A stretch of 64,000 nt of DNA from an uncultured Bacteroidales bacterium (GCA_937877455.1 CALFIU010000189.1:37242-101241), one strand, 5' to 3'. Shown: positions 48,007 through 56,689, counted from the first letter of the stretch. Program-made: numbers and translations. Notes: generated from the sequence alone by a model not told the origin.

Positions 48007-48679
48007 CCACCCTATAATATAAAGTATTACCTCTTGTTTTCCACGCCATTGCTACTCTATAGTTTAACATTTTTTTATCGCTTCTATTGCTATAAAATAT
48101 ACCGCGTGGTTCATCTGGTTTATTTGTCTCTTCTGGTCTGTTTTTAATATAAAAATCAAATCGTAAACTATCATTTACAGTATAAAGTCTTTTTCTGCAA
48201 ATCATTTTTCCATCAATGTCAAACGCAAGACTGTAATAATTTATTGACTTACCATCTTTATATTCATCAAGAATTTGGTTAAAACTTTTTGGATTGTCTT
48301 TATCAAAATTATATAAATTCTTGCACTGTTCAAGATTAGTTTCTAAAGATATATAGCTCTCTCTATTTATATTGAGTTTCTTCCAATGCAAATCACCGTC
48401 TAAACTTGGAAGTATTACACAATCGGATTTTTTATACGCTTTATTATATTTTGGTTGGTATGTATTAATCATTACTTCTTCAAACTTATTCATGTCAGAT
48501 TCTTTATTAAAATCAACATAATAAATATCGGATAATGACAATTCATACCATCCATCTTCACATATATTATCTCCACTTTTAAGATGTTGGTTAATTCTAT
48601 CTTCAATATCTTGAATTGTTTTCCCGACATATAAAATAGAATTATCTATTCCAAGAACATATTTATATATCCTATACAT
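47999..48679 (-). CDS. GIY-YIG nuclease-domain protein
   Basis: 226 residues. The N-terminal domain MYRIYKYVLGIDNSILYVGKTIQDIEDRINQH corresponds to GIY..YIGKT..l..R..qH, with a later Glu (KFEEVMINTY) and PKYN. The C-terminal half is unrecognised. It could be a homing nuclease or a host-DNA nuclease. Overlaps the radical SAM gene by 1 bp. Confidence 0.85.
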   Translation of the reverse strand: MYRIYKYVLGIDNSILYVGKTIQDIEDRINQHLKSGDNICEDGWYELSLSDIYYVDFNKESDMNKFEEVMINTYQPKYNKAYKKSDCVILPSLDGDLHWKKLNINRESYISLETNLEQCKNLYNFDKDNPKSFNQILDEYKDGKSINYYSLAFDIDGKMICRKRLYTVNDSLRFDFYIKNRPEETNKPDEPRGIFYSNRSDKKMLNYRVAMAWKTRGNTLYYRVVD

Positions 48680-49734
48680 TATTCAAACGCCTTTCCACAT
48701 AAAACAATCTCGTTTCTAATTGGACATCCACCCATACATTCTCTTCTTCTTTCGCAATTCGGACACGAATTTCTAAAATGATTTCTAAAATCCTCAAACA
48801 CTTTACTGTCCCATGCGTTCTGAATAGTATCATTTGAAATGTCATACGCCCATTTCATATCCTGATTGTCAAAGCTGCACGGCAGAGCTTTCATGTCTGA
48901 TGTAATATACATCGACCATCTGCCTCCTTCACACGTATCAAAACTGTCTGGATTGATTTTTTCCGTGAAATTAATCAACGCTGGCACTGTGCAGCTATCA
49001 AATCCGATCTTATGTTTTCCGTTAAAATTATCGACTGCCCTGAAAAAATCTATCACTCTCGGATCGTTGGCGTTAATAACGTTCTCTATTCTTCCAAGTC
49101 CTACAGGCTTATATAAAAGAAATACAATTGCATTTATTCCGTCCTTAAATCCGTCAAGCATAAGTTTAACTGTCGCATCCTGTATTGTTCTGCTACTTAA
49201 TACATAATGGATATTGGTTTTAACTCCTGCTTCAAGAAGCATATCAATTGCCCTATTTGTATAAGGCGCAAAATGTTCTGATACTGCTACAGCACCGCAA
49301 TATTCTTTACATATTTCAGCCTTTTCTTTTGTCATGGCAATTCCAGAAGTCGTAAAGTTAGGAACAATATCATATTCTCTGCATAGACTTAAAATCTCTT
49401 CAAAGTTCTCGTGCGTGTCAACATCTCCAGCACCACCAAGAGCAAACTGAAAACACTTCCCTTTACACTCTTCAAGTATTCTTTTAAAGTTTTCCACGCT
49501 CATGTTTTCGCCAGTGCGGTCAATCGCCTTTTGATAACAATCGACATTGCACTGTTTGGCGCACACACATGTCTGCATAATTCCTACATCTATCAGTTCG
49601 GGGAATGAACTCATGAACGGATCAACACCTGTATCTTTCCCGTGTTCGTCAAGAATACCTGTGCGCATGTAGTATCCTGTGTCTGGATTGAACATAGAAA
49701 TGTATCTGTTCTTCTTGTCGTATTTGCGAATCAT
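48679..49734 (-). CDS. radical SAM/SPASM-type protein
   Basis: 351 residues. TCVCAKQCNVDCYQKA (about 54-69) supplies the N-terminal cluster cysteines with altered spacing. FALGGAGDVD and NFTTSGI fit the radical SAM barrel. The C-terminus has CSFD and CPNCERRRECMGGCPIRNEIVLCG, a SPASM/Twitch auxiliary cluster. Such enzymes often modify peptides. It could act on the nearby SSSSSF proteins, but nothing proves that. Confidence 0.85.
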   Translation of the reverse strand: MIRKYDKKNRYISMFNPDTGYYMRTGILDEHGKDTGVDPFMSSFPELIDVGIMQTCVCAKQCNVDCYQKAIDRTGENMSVENFKRILEECKGKCFQFALGGAGDVDTHENFEEILSLCREYDIVPNFTTSGIAMTKEKAEICKEYCGAVAVSEHFAPYTNRAIDMLLEAGVKTNIHYVLSSRTIQDATVKLMLDGFKDGINAIVFLLYKPVGLGRIENVINANDPRVIDFFRAVDNFNGKHKIGFDSCTVPALINFTEKINPDSFDTCEGGRWSMYITSDMKALPCSFDNQDMKWAYDISNDTIQNAWDSKVFEDFRNHFRNSCPNCERRRECMGGCPIRNEIVLCGKAFE

Positions 49735-49749
49735 ATTTCCCTTTCTGGC

Positions 49750-50502
49750 TTAAAGTCCAGTCTGCGCCGTGATAAACTGGATCTCTTCGCCTGTATCAGT
49801 ATTAACGCCTTCGCCTTCAACGCGAACTTCATAATTCCACGTATCGAATTTTATCTTATCACGTTCTTCGTCAAGACATACAATCTTAAACCTGACTTTG
49901 CCTTTAAAGTTTTTGATTATTGTTCTGCACCATTCACCGTATTCGTCTATGAAATCTGGTTTGCGTTTAAGAATATTTTCCAGCGTGTCAATACATACCA
50001 TTCCTGCATCCGCGCAAAAGTTTCCGATTGGTTCTTTTGTTTTCTTATCATATGTCGTGCAACTCCAGTCTCCATAAATCGTATTTCTGCATAACGGCAA
50101 CAAATCGGGCTTGAATCCTTCACACCATTTATCTGTTGTATAACACGGATCAGTGATTACAATATCGCCTTCAATGTCAACCCATTCACTGTCAAGTAAT
50201 CCTTTGATGGCTGTTAGCATGGATTTACAATTTCGCAAAGTTTCAAAACCCAATTCAGAGTTAACATACTTTTCGTTGTCGAAAATATTCTCGTCCTGAT
50301 TTACGCACTTTATTCCATAGATGAGCCATTGAAAATCGTTTGCAGTAGCGTCCTGACAAGTCCTGACTTTTTCAATCAGATATTTCTTATCAACGCTCTG
50401 AAAGTTATTATCTTGTTCGATTAACTTACAAGTTAACTGAATGGCAACTCCTATATCATGGAGTGCTTCTTCTTTCTTTCGTTCATACCATTTGTTGTCC
50501 AT
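49750..50502 (-). CDS. hypothetical phage protein with DPCY motif (DUF4241-like)
   Basis: 250 residues. An N-terminal helical region and a central DIVITDPCYTTDKW with GDWSCTTYD and GNFCADAGMVC resemble the DPCY-containing DUF4241-type proteins found in phages. Function unknown. Confidence 0.65.
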   Translation of the reverse strand: MDNKWYERKKEEALHDIGVAIQLTCKLIEQDNNFQSVDKKYLIEKVRTCQDATANDFQWLIYGIKCVNQDENIFDNEKYVNSELGFETLRNCKSMLTAIKGLLDSEWVDIEGDIVITDPCYTTDKWCEGFKPDLLPLCRNTIYGDWSCTTYDKKTKEPIGNFCADAGMVCIDTLENILKRKPDFIDEYGEWCRTIIKNFKGKVRFKIVCLDEERDKIKFDTWNYEVRVEGEGVNTDTGEEIQFITAQTGL

Positions 50503-50530
50503 CCTTAATACCTTTTGTCTTGAATGATAG

Positions 50531-50549
50531 GGGCGGTCTTACGCCGCCC
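50531..50549 (-). other. GC-rich hairpin just after variable-end gene
   Basis: GGGCGG/CCGCCC with a 7-base loop, about 20 bp after the stop of the 241-aa gene. No T-run. Such hairpins follow variable regions in some diversity-generating retroelements. Confidence 0.6.
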
Positions 50550-50568
50550 GATATATAGTGAGTTTTAT

Positions 50569-51294
50569 TTAGAATGTTTCACCGTTATAGATACGGATTG
50601 AGAAGCCCGGCACAACCCCAATGACGTAGCTCGCGTAGCTGTTGTTGCCCACGTTGCCGCTGTTGCCGACATAAATGAAGTACGTAGTGTTGCTCAGACT
50701 CGGAGAGCAAATCCAATACCAGTCTGTTTCTCCTTTATAATTTTTGCATCTTTCTGCTTCTGTCTGCAAACCATCGAACAGAATATCATCTTTTCCTGAA
50801 TAATAATCTGTCTTTATTAGATTAGCCAAAGAGAGGATATTTACTTTTCTGCACGACTTAAACACTTCGCCATCTACCATCGCAATATGCTCGATGAACT
50901 TCATCCTGTCAACAAGCTCAATCGGCATCTTATCAGTCAGATCATCAAGGTATTCGTCCATTTCCTTCATACTTGATTTTCCAATTATATCTTTTGCGAC
51001 AAAATAAACATCATCATATTCATTTGTATGATTGATGTGTTCAACCACAAAGGTAATAACTTTATCTCCAACAGGAATATCAAGTGTTTCCTTCAACCTG
51101 TAAGTGTCCTTGATAACATCGCCGATTTTGCGATCCTCGTATGATATGTATCCATGCTTGTATGTAAAATCTTCAGCGCCGATTTCTTCAAGTTCCAAAT
51201 CATTATCATTGACAGCCTCAAGCACAATACCATTTTCAAGTTTCACATATTTCTTTCCTGTGCGCTTGTCGCAAAATCTCTTTACGCCTTCCAT
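50569..51294 (-). CDS. protein with DUF6273-like C-type-lectin-like end, candidate diversified protein
   Basis: 241 residues. The last about 55 (YWICSPSLSNTTYFIYVGNS, then VPGFSIRI) match the WLRSP...VRPGF pattern of DUF6273/lectin-like domains that serve as variable ends in diversity-generating retroelements. In that stretch nearly all codons are AAC, AGC, TAC, GGC or GTC, as adenine mutagenesis of AAC codons produces, and GC content rises sharply. No reverse transcriptase is in the window. Promoter at 51334-51380. Confidence 0.75.
   Translation of the reverse strand: MEGVKRFCDKRTGKKYVKLENGIVLEAVNDNDLELEEIGAEDFTYKHGYISYEDRKIGDVIKDTYRLKETLDIPVGDKVITFVVEHINHTNEYDDVYFVAKDIIGKSSMKEMDEYLDDLTDKMPIELVDRMKFIEHIAMVDGEVFKSCRKVNILSLANLIKTDYYSGKDDILFDGLQTEAERCKNYKGETDWYWICSPSLSNTTYFIYVGNSGNVGNNSYASYVIGVVPGFSIRIYNGETF
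50600..50700 (-). other. candidate variable region (DGR-like)
   Basis: NNC-codon-rich, GC-rich 3' end of the 241-aa gene, from LSNTTY to VPGF. See the gene entry. Confidence 0.55.
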
Positions 51295-51315
51295 AAATAT
51301 TCCTCCTATATTGAA

Positions 51316-51380
51316 TTATCTTGCATTTCTTATATTATAACATTGTCACTTTGGTATGTCAATATTTATCTTGTATTATC
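51316..51380 (-). promoter_or_regulatory. promoter flanked by two 15-bp elements (variable-end gene)
   Basis: TTGACA 51362-51357, 17-bp spacer, TATAAT 51339-51334. Element 51380-51366 lies 3 bp upstream of -35. A weaker element 51330-51316 starts 3 bp after -10. The ribosome binding site TAGGAGGAA follows. Confidence 0.85.
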
Positions 51381-51637
51381 TATTCAATGTTATCAATTAC
51401 CTTTTCCAATGCTTCTAATGCCACTTCTGTATTTATACAGTAACCAAAATCATCATTGTAAAAAACATATGGTGCATCAATATCTAATACTTTTTCAAAT
51501 TCATGTTTAATTGCTTTCGTTAAATTCTTATCCTTTAATTTCATAAGCGATGAGCATCTCCTGTAAAAATCCAGTTTAGAAAATGCATGATTATCTGCTG
51601 TTTTTCGTTTTTTAAAATTTTTCTTTTCTGCCACCAA
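51380..51637 (-). CDS. hypothetical protein (85 aa)
   Basis: Basic N-terminus (MVAEKKNFKKRKTADNHAF) and a helical C-terminus. Its stop lies in the upstream element of the next promoter. Unrecognised. Confidence 0.65.
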   Translation of the reverse strand: MVAEKKNFKKRKTADNHAFSKLDFYRRCSSLMKLKDKNLTKAIKHEFEKVLDIDAPYVFYNDDFGYCINTEVALEALEKVIDNIE

Positions 51638-51641
51638 TACC

Positions 51642-51863
51642 TCAATTTACACTGTTCAAATAGAACACATCATCTTCTATTTTATTATTGATCGTGACAG
51701 ACACAGGATTGAAATAATGCTTTCCGAAGCGTTTCACTGTTTTCGAATTACAAATTAAACATCTTACATGTTCGTATCCTTCGCAGATCTCGCGCATATC
51801 ATCATTGCAGCTCATGTCTGTCAGTATGTATCTATTCTTCTTAGTTTCATCTTTAATTATCAT
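51642..51863 (-). CDS. hypothetical protein (73 aa)
   Basis: Contains HVRCLICNSKTVKRFGKHYF, a CxxC in a basic context. ATGA overlap with the 43-aa gene. Unrecognised. Confidence 0.65.
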   Translation of the reverse strand: MIIKDETKKNRYILTDMSCNDDMREICEGYEHVRCLICNSKTVKRFGKHYFNPVSVTINNKIEDDVFYLNSVN

Positions 51864-51991
51864 TTGTTCATCCTCGGAATTATGAACTCTCTATCCATCC
51901 ATTTAACCAGAAGGACATCGCGACAAACATAAACCCTTGGTTTTATATACCATACAAACTTTTCTATTGCTCTCTTGACTTTTGATAACAT
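51860..51991 (-). CDS. very small basic protein (43 aa)
   Basis: MLSKVKRAIEKFVWYIKPRV start, with AAGGTAAG before the ATG. It overlaps the ParB-like gene end by 28 bp and the next gene by ATGA. Confidence 0.6.
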   Translation of the reverse strand: MLSKVKRAIEKFVWYIKPRVYVCRDVLLVKWMDREFIIPRMNK

Positions 51992-52443
51992 TCTCTTACC
52001 TTCCTTACTGGCGTATCCACTGGTGGAGTATCAAGAACTTCAATCTTTTCAACAGTGATTCTTTTATCTCCATGTTTTGTTGCTACCTGAACTCGATTGC
52101 CGACAGCCAATCTTTCAGGATGTTTTGTTTTCCTTGTCATGCGCCAGACATACGTTTTTCCGTCTGGTTTATGCTTTCCGAAAACATACTTTGTCGGCAT
52201 GTTTTTATAGTGAACTTTGTTTAATATAGTGACTTCGGCGCGTTCGACACCGCGATGAACCAAAACAAGATAGCGAATATACCCATCAATAAGCTCACCA
52301 GCTGTATTAACTACAATCTCTTTCGCAATATCTTCGCCGTTATCATAGTCGATATTAACATTCGCAATTTTATAATCGTTTGGAATTGACTGTCTGAACT
52401 TATCGGGAATGATAATATCCTTCAGATTTAACTCTATTGTCAT
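51964..52443 (-). CDS. ParB-N-like domain protein (DUF5839-like C-terminus)
   Basis: 159 residues. GELIDGYIRYLVLVHRGVERAEVTIL (about 48-73) is the ParB/Srx-type core. MPTKYVFGKHKPDGKTYVWRM fits the small DUF5839-type domain seen in Firmicute phages. A regulatory or nuclease-like role is possible. No catalytic residue can be assigned. Confidence 0.7.
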   Translation of the reverse strand: MTIELNLKDIIIPDKFRQSIPNDYKIANVNIDYDNGEDIAKEIVVNTAGELIDGYIRYLVLVHRGVERAEVTILNKVHYKNMPTKYVFGKHKPDGKTYVWRMTRKTKHPERLAVGNRVQVATKHGDKRITVEKIEVLDTPPVDTPVRKVRECYQKSREQ

Positions 52444-52525
52444 TTATTTCATCCTTTCTTAGTTTTCCAATATGTAGATTTTCTGTTTTTCTGATTCAAA
52501 AATTTCCAATTCTTAAAAACTATGT

Positions 52526-53152
52526 TTAATTGAAAAGACTTGTCAGAACCCTCGGAACATATGTTTTGTTATCAAGATCGGAAATCACTGTCAATAGATC
52601 ACCGAACATGGACGCATCCATCTTGCACTCGCCAAGCTGCCGAAGAACAGATAATTCATTCTTGATTTGTCTCCTATTCTTCAGGCGTGTTTTTAGCATA
52701 TCATATGTAGATGCAATATCATCACCATCAATGTCGCTAAACTCTATGTAATGCTGAATGTCGGTTATTTCCTTGTCAGTATTGCTAAGAAGATCGGATA
52801 ACTCACTTCGCCTGTTTTCGGCATCGTCAATAAATTTCTTTACTCCTTCTATCTTTTTCCGAAGATCATCAATCTGCGGAGATACCGTCAGCCGTTCAGG
52901 ATTTACTTCTGCTTTTGGATTTTCCAGATGATCCTGTTCTGGCTTTTTAACCACTGTGAAACCAACATCTTCCTCTACAACACGATATAACTTTCGTTTC
53001 TTTGGTGTTAAATTATTCTTCAGCACCTTCTCAGCTTTCCATTTTTCCAGAAACTCATCAGCCAAGGCTCGGCTTCTGGCAGCTACATACTTTCCGTCTA
53101 TATCTCTCCTGATATAATTTTTGTTTCCATCAGTGATAACATAGAGAGCCAT
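52526..53152 (-). CDS. coiled-coil hypothetical protein (208 aa)
   Basis: An N-terminal beta segment (MALYVITDGNKNYIRRDIDG) and a long helix from about residue 95 (IDDLRKKIEGVKKFIDDAENRRSEL). AAGGAGGT ribosome binding site. Unknown function. Confidence 0.72.
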   Translation of the reverse strand: MALYVITDGNKNYIRRDIDGKYVAARSRALADEFLEKWKAEKVLKNNLTPKKRKLYRVVEEDVGFTVVKKPEQDHLENPKAEVNPERLTVSPQIDDLRKKIEGVKKFIDDAENRRSELSDLLSNTDKEITDIQHYIEFSDIDGDDIASTYDMLKTRLKNRRQIKNELSVLRQLGECKMDASMFGDLLTVISDLDNKTYVPRVLTSLFN

Positions 53153-53167
53153 GTTGATACCTCCTTA

Positions 53168-53219
53168 TTTTCTTGTATTATTTATTATTTATAATGGAAG
53201 TTGCGCCGTGAAACGCAAC
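53168..53219 (-). promoter_or_regulatory. 15-bp element variant and hairpin ahead of coiled-coil gene
   Basis: AATAATACAAGAAAA (53182-53168) directly precedes AAGGAGGT. Upstream is a GTTGCG/CGCAAC hairpin (53200-53219) that could end the preceding transcript weakly. Confidence 0.5.
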
Positions 53220-53247
53220 CCCATCTTGAATATGTAAATAATGTTAT

Positions 53248-53454
53248 TTATGAAATGATAGCCATGCACCCGAATCCACTGTCATATGTAGGCGTTTTTC
53301 CTTTAATTAAGTGGACGATCTTTTCTTCCGCGATCCTCTTGCATTCTGGATGCACCATCTTCTCTTCTTTCACATATTCATCTCGCTCATTTGAAGTGTC
53401 AAACACAAGAACGGTATTTGTTCCATGATACAGCGCATAAAATTTTCTTCCCAT
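53248..53454 (-). CDS. small hypothetical protein (68 aa)
   Basis: Start set at 53454 (MGRKFYALYHGTNTVLVFDT), preceded by AAAGGAGTATC. The longer frame to 53547 has no ribosome binding site and covers the promoter. Unrecognised. Confidence 0.68.
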   Translation of the reverse strand: MGRKFYALYHGTNTVLVFDTSNERDEYVKEEKMVHPECKRIAEEKIVHLIKGKTPTYDSGFGCMAIIS

Positions 53455-53514
53455 TTGTGATACTCCTTTTAAAATTTGATGTATGCGCGAAATTCCATCC
53501 GAACGAACATGTTT

Positions 53515-53570
53515 ATAGTAAATAAATTTTCCGCATTTAACAATCATATTTTGTTTTATCTTGTATTAGT
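53515..53570 (-). promoter_or_regulatory. promoter-like sequence with upstream element
   Basis: TTGTTA 53543-53538, 17-bp spacer, TACTAT 53520-53515, for the 68-aa gene. A weaker 15-bp element (53570-53556) lies about 12 bp further upstream. Confidence 0.55.
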
Positions 53571-53579
53571 TATATGTAA

Positions 53580-53609
53580 TTATCAAAACCGCCGAAGCGG
53601 TAATGATAA
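53580..53609 (-). terminator. rho-independent terminator after the 331-aa gene
   Basis: Stem ACCGC-TTCG-GCGGT (UUCG tetraloop) followed by TTT, embedded in an outer TTATCA/TGATAA pairing. Confidence 0.78.
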
Positions 53610-53615
53610 TTTAAA

Positions 53616-54611
53616 TTAAGATGCGGACACAAAAGGCATAAGAACCTTTTTCAATGTGGTTACATTCTGCTCGACAACGCCATATTGTTCCGCGAGAGCC
53701 ATAATCTTTTTCGTATCTTCTGAATTCCTAACAGACATAATAAGCCTATCTGTTTCTTCCTGACCGACTTCTCTGACTACAAAATCATAAAACCCACGGA
53801 GATAAAGTGTCCTCGCGTTGATGTTAATATCAAGCTTATTCTTTATGTCACGATTAAAAATTCTACTGATATGTCCAGCCCAATACTCTGGTGGTCTTTC
53901 GTTAAATTCCTTTTCAAACTTCGCCCTTGTTGGAAATTTGAAATACGATCCACGATAGCTCATCATTAGATAACTGCCACGATGCGCAGGATATTCTTCC
54001 ATGTGGTTTATCTTGACCATCAATTCATATAATCTGTCTGATAATCGTATCTCGCGCCCTCTGACAATAGTAGTTTTCTTTTTGTGATTAACATCTCCTT
54101 CTTTAAGATTAACTATGTCTATAGCTTCAGGAAATCCCTCATAGAACATGCGGATAATCGCTTCTTGATAATCCGCGTACTCGTCTATCTGGCTATTCCT
54201 AATTCTTTCTATGGCTTCTTCCATAGCATTTTTGTCAAATATCTGATCGCCATCAACAAATAAAGACATAACATTTCTGCCTTTAATTCTTTTATCATTA
54301 CAAGGATTTTTAATCACCTCATAATTATCAATGTACCAGTTGAAAAAGTCACGAAGGATAGATAATAAAGTATCATATGTGCGATAGGAGATTTTGTATA
54401 CTTTATTTGAATAAGTTTTATTGCTGAATGTCTTTATCATTTCAGTGATCTCTTGTGATTCCATATCAACAAGAGGTTTTCCTATCTTTTGCTCGTAAGC
54501 GTATAATTCAGGTCTATCTATTTGACCGCGAATTTTTCGTGCCGTTGTTTCGGGTCTTGTCTTAAAATATTCATCCAATAATCGATCTGTATCGAATGTT
54601 CCCCTTGCCAT
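53616..54611 (-). CDS. tyrosine-recombinase-like protein, possibly inactive
   Basis: 331 residues from MARGTFDTDRLLDEYF, with AAGGAGGTG upstream; the longer frame starts inside the promoter. The layout (SAM-like N-terminal helices, then IIRMFYEGFPEAIDIVNLKEGDV) matches the catalytic fold where the first Arg normally lies. A clear HxxR box and final Tyr context are missing (only RTLYLRGFYDF). It may be a degenerate recombinase or DNA-binding relative. Confidence 0.65.
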   Translation of the reverse strand: MARGTFDTDRLLDEYFKTRPETTARKIRGQIDRPELYAYEQKIGKPLVDMESQEITEMIKTFSNKTYSNKVYKISYRTYDTLLSILRDFFNWYIDNYEVIKNPCNDKRIKGRNVMSLFVDGDQIFDKNAMEEAIERIRNSQIDEYADYQEAIIRMFYEGFPEAIDIVNLKEGDVNHKKKTTIVRGREIRLSDRLYELMVKINHMEEYPAHRGSYLMMSYRGSYFKFPTRAKFEKEFNERPPEYWAGHISRIFNRDIKNKLDININARTLYLRGFYDFVVREVGQEETDRLIMSVRNSEDTKKIMALAEQYGVVEQNVTTLKKVLMPFVSAS

Positions 54612-54632
54612 ACATAACACCTCCTTTATATA

Positions 54633-54685
54633 TATGTACCATAAATTCATGAAGATGTCAATGTATATAATTATCTTGTGTTATT
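54633..54685 (-). promoter_or_regulatory. promoter with 15-bp element
   Basis: TTGACA 54661-54656, 17-bp spacer, TACATA 54638-54633. The element AATAACACAAGATAA (54685-54671) ends 9 bp upstream of -35, the exception to the 3-bp rule. Confidence 0.7.
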
Positions 54686-55156
54686 TCAAGTGTCAAGAAC
54701 AGGAAACTGCGACTGCATAGCACGACAAATTCTCATCAACATGTCAACGTCCTTAATCTCGCCCATATAATACCTTAAATTTTCCTTCTGCATTGTGGTC
54801 AATTGCTCAATGAGTAACGTACTCGGAGCAGTTAACCCATACTTTTTATGATCCCAAATTTCCACATGGCAAGGCAGATTTCTTTTGTTCATCTTTGTTG
54901 TCATGGGAATGACATTAAGTGTTGTGCTATACTGATTGTTCTTGTCATTAGAAATGACAAACACAGGTCTATGACCACTCTGTATACTGCCGTTTCCTTC
55001 AAGATTTGCCATCCAGATATCACCACATTTAACAGTGCGACTTTCAGCGCCAATGAACTCGACATTGTTCTGTTCATATTTAATGAAGAATGTCATAGGC
55101 TGCGCAGATTTTCCATATTGTTTTGTCATTGTCCTTCTGCTTGTTGCCGTGTTCAT
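54686..55156 (-). CDS. PemK/MazF-like mRNA interferase
   Basis: 156 residues. After a 40-residue extension: KCGDIWMANLEGNGSIQSGHRPVFVISND, then NVIPMTTKMNKRNLPCHVEI and TLLIEQLTTMQKENL match the MazF/PemK barrel (G-D-[IV], RPV, PLT-like, E-Q). The GHRPV arginine and the later Ser/Thr are the expected catalytic area. No antitoxin gene is recognisable next to it. It could be a phage-encoded RNase. Confidence 0.85.
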   Translation of the reverse strand: MNTATSRRTMTKQYGKSAQPMTFFIKYEQNNVEFIGAESRTVKCGDIWMANLEGNGSIQSGHRPVFVISNDKNNQYSTTLNVIPMTTKMNKRNLPCHVEIWDHKKYGLTAPSTLLIEQLTTMQKENLRYYMGEIKDVDMLMRICRAMQSQFPVLDT

Positions 55157-55180
55157 TGAGCGCCTCCAGTCTACGTGCTA

Positions 55181-55483
55181 TTAAAAATCAGTTATCGGTT
55201 GTGTTATCCCATCTTTAGGTTTTCTTTTCACAAAGAAATCGTATCCCGGTTTAATCAACACAAGTTTTCCGCAATTCGGGAGATCATAACCAAAATAAGG
55301 TTTATTTTTGTTTTTGTTTAGCTTAATTCTCATCATTCTGCCAACGGCATTGACGATTTCAAACGTGCGATCATCAGATTTATTAGTGTATTTGATTGTG
55401 CCATCCTTCTTCAAATCGCCAGTGCCGATAAATAAACCGTTTGTTACGTGGTTTATTCCTATATAGTATCTTTTCCAGTTCAT
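55181..55483 (-). CDS. hypothetical protein (100 aa)
   Basis: A beta-rich basic protein, MNWKRYYIGINHVTNGLFIG start, KLVLIKPGYDFFVKRKPKDG end. It lies directly before the MazF-like gene. It does not look like a MazE-type antitoxin. Confidence 0.68.
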   Translation of the reverse strand: MNWKRYYIGINHVTNGLFIGTGDLKKDGTIKYTNKSDDRTFEIVNAVGRMMRIKLNKNKNKPYFGYDLPNCGKLVLIKPGYDFFVKRKPKDGITQPITDF

Positions 55484-55501
55484 TATTTACCTCTTATGAA
55501 T

Positions 55502-55526
55502 GTGTACCACTTTTACGGCGGTACAC
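55502..55526 (-). other. hairpin between DUF262 and 100-aa genes
   Basis: GTGTACC/GGTACAC, 7 bp, 11-base loop. No T-run. Confidence 0.45.
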
Positions 55527-55537
55527 TTCATCTTGTA

Positions 55538-56689
55538 TTACATATCTGCTTCTTCAGGCTCGTTCATGAAGTCAGAAGGAATGCCATCATATTTTTCAAT
55601 ATCGGATTTTTCTACTTCTTCATCATCCGTATCTTCGTGTTCATCAACTGCTGTTAAATCCACATCATCAAAGAACCTATCCCATACCTTTTTGATCTCT
55701 TCATGTCTCCGTTTGACATTTGTATTCTTTGCAGAACCGCCCTTGCAAGCATCGGAATAAGCATCAGATACAATCACGCCGTTTCTGAAAAGTTCAACCA
55801 TGAAATCACCCATCAGCTTATCAGAAATTTCTTCATCAATCGCCTGTTTAATCCACGGCACAAGTGAAATCATATGAGTTTCAGAAACCATTTTCTTTCT
55901 GACAGCCTTCGCGACCTTCGCATTGTCATATTCCTCAAGCGCGTTATAGATTGCGTAAATCTTATCGAGGACAGAAACAACCTCATCGCGCTCGGCATCG
56001 CTCATCTTTGTTTCCTGCATGACTTCGTTGAACACCTTGCTTTCAAAGGATACATCGTCAATATCCTCGTTCAGCATCATCCATACTTTCATGATGATCG
56101 GTAGCTGCTTTCTGGTTGCAAGCGCCTTCTCGGTCATAGTATTCTGGAAAAGCTCATGTTTTCCGATATCGGAAACGGTAATGATGTCAACGCAGTTTGC
56201 GATGTTGCGCTCTTTAGTGGAAAGGGGCTTTCCATTGTTCAGCTTCGCGAACAGTATCCGCACCTGTTCAGGCGTGATATCTTCGTAGTAGTAGATCGTC
56301 AGGTGATAATCTTTGATCGCATCCTGAAGCTCTTCGGGAAGGTCTTTAAAGTATTTGCCTTCAAGCCATTCCGTCTGCTCATTGCCTTCTGCATCAGTAT
56401 ATGTAATCTCAGGAACGCCAATCAGGTAATACTCGTTCTCGATGAAACCACGAATAGCATTGATGCGCTGCTTTCCATCAAGGAAATCATATGTTCTTCC
56501 GTCAACCTTCTTTGCGTAAAACGGCGGTACAGGATATCCTTCTATCAGGGAATGGATCAGGTTGCTCTTCCTTGTCTGTTCCCATACATAAGATCTCTGG
56601 ATGATGTTGTCGAAACTGAATGTTCCATTTCCTGCCATCTTCGTAATCTGCTTGCAACTCCATGTGATGTTCGCTTTGTTCAGTGCCAT
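55538..56689 (-). CDS. DUF262 (GmrS-like) protein
   Basis: 383 residues. N-terminal DUF262 domain: FDNIIQRSYVWEQTRKSNLIHSLIEGYPVPPFYAKK, then YDFLDGKQRINAIRGFI (the family usually has DGQQR). The C-terminal helical domain ends in a very acidic tail. DUF262 occurs in the S half of GmrSD restriction enzymes and in other NTP-dependent nucleases. No HNH partner domain is present here. Controlled by the promoter with a palindromic operator at 56737-56797. Confidence 0.85.
   Translation of the reverse strand: MALNKANITWSCKQITKMAGNGTFSFDNIIQRSYVWEQTRKSNLIHSLIEGYPVPPFYAKKVDGRTYDFLDGKQRINAIRGFIENEYYLIGVPEITYTDAEGNEQTEWLEGKYFKDLPEELQDAIKDYHLTIYYYEDITPEQVRILFAKLNNGKPLSTKERNIANCVDIITVSDIGKHELFQNTMTEKALATRKQLPIIMKVWMMLNEDIDDVSFESKVFNEVMQETKMSDAERDEVVSVLDKIYAIYNALEEYDNAKVAKAVRKKMVSETHMISLVPWIKQAIDEEISDKLMGDFMVELFRNGVIVSDAYSDACKGGSAKNTNVKRRHEEIKKVWDRFFDDVDLTAVDEHEDTDDEEVEKSDIEKYDGIPSDFMNEPEEADM

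Noticed and set aside
53616..54611. Calling this an active integrase
   Set aside because: The HxxR box and a convincing catalytic Tyr are not visible, so only a fold-level call is given.
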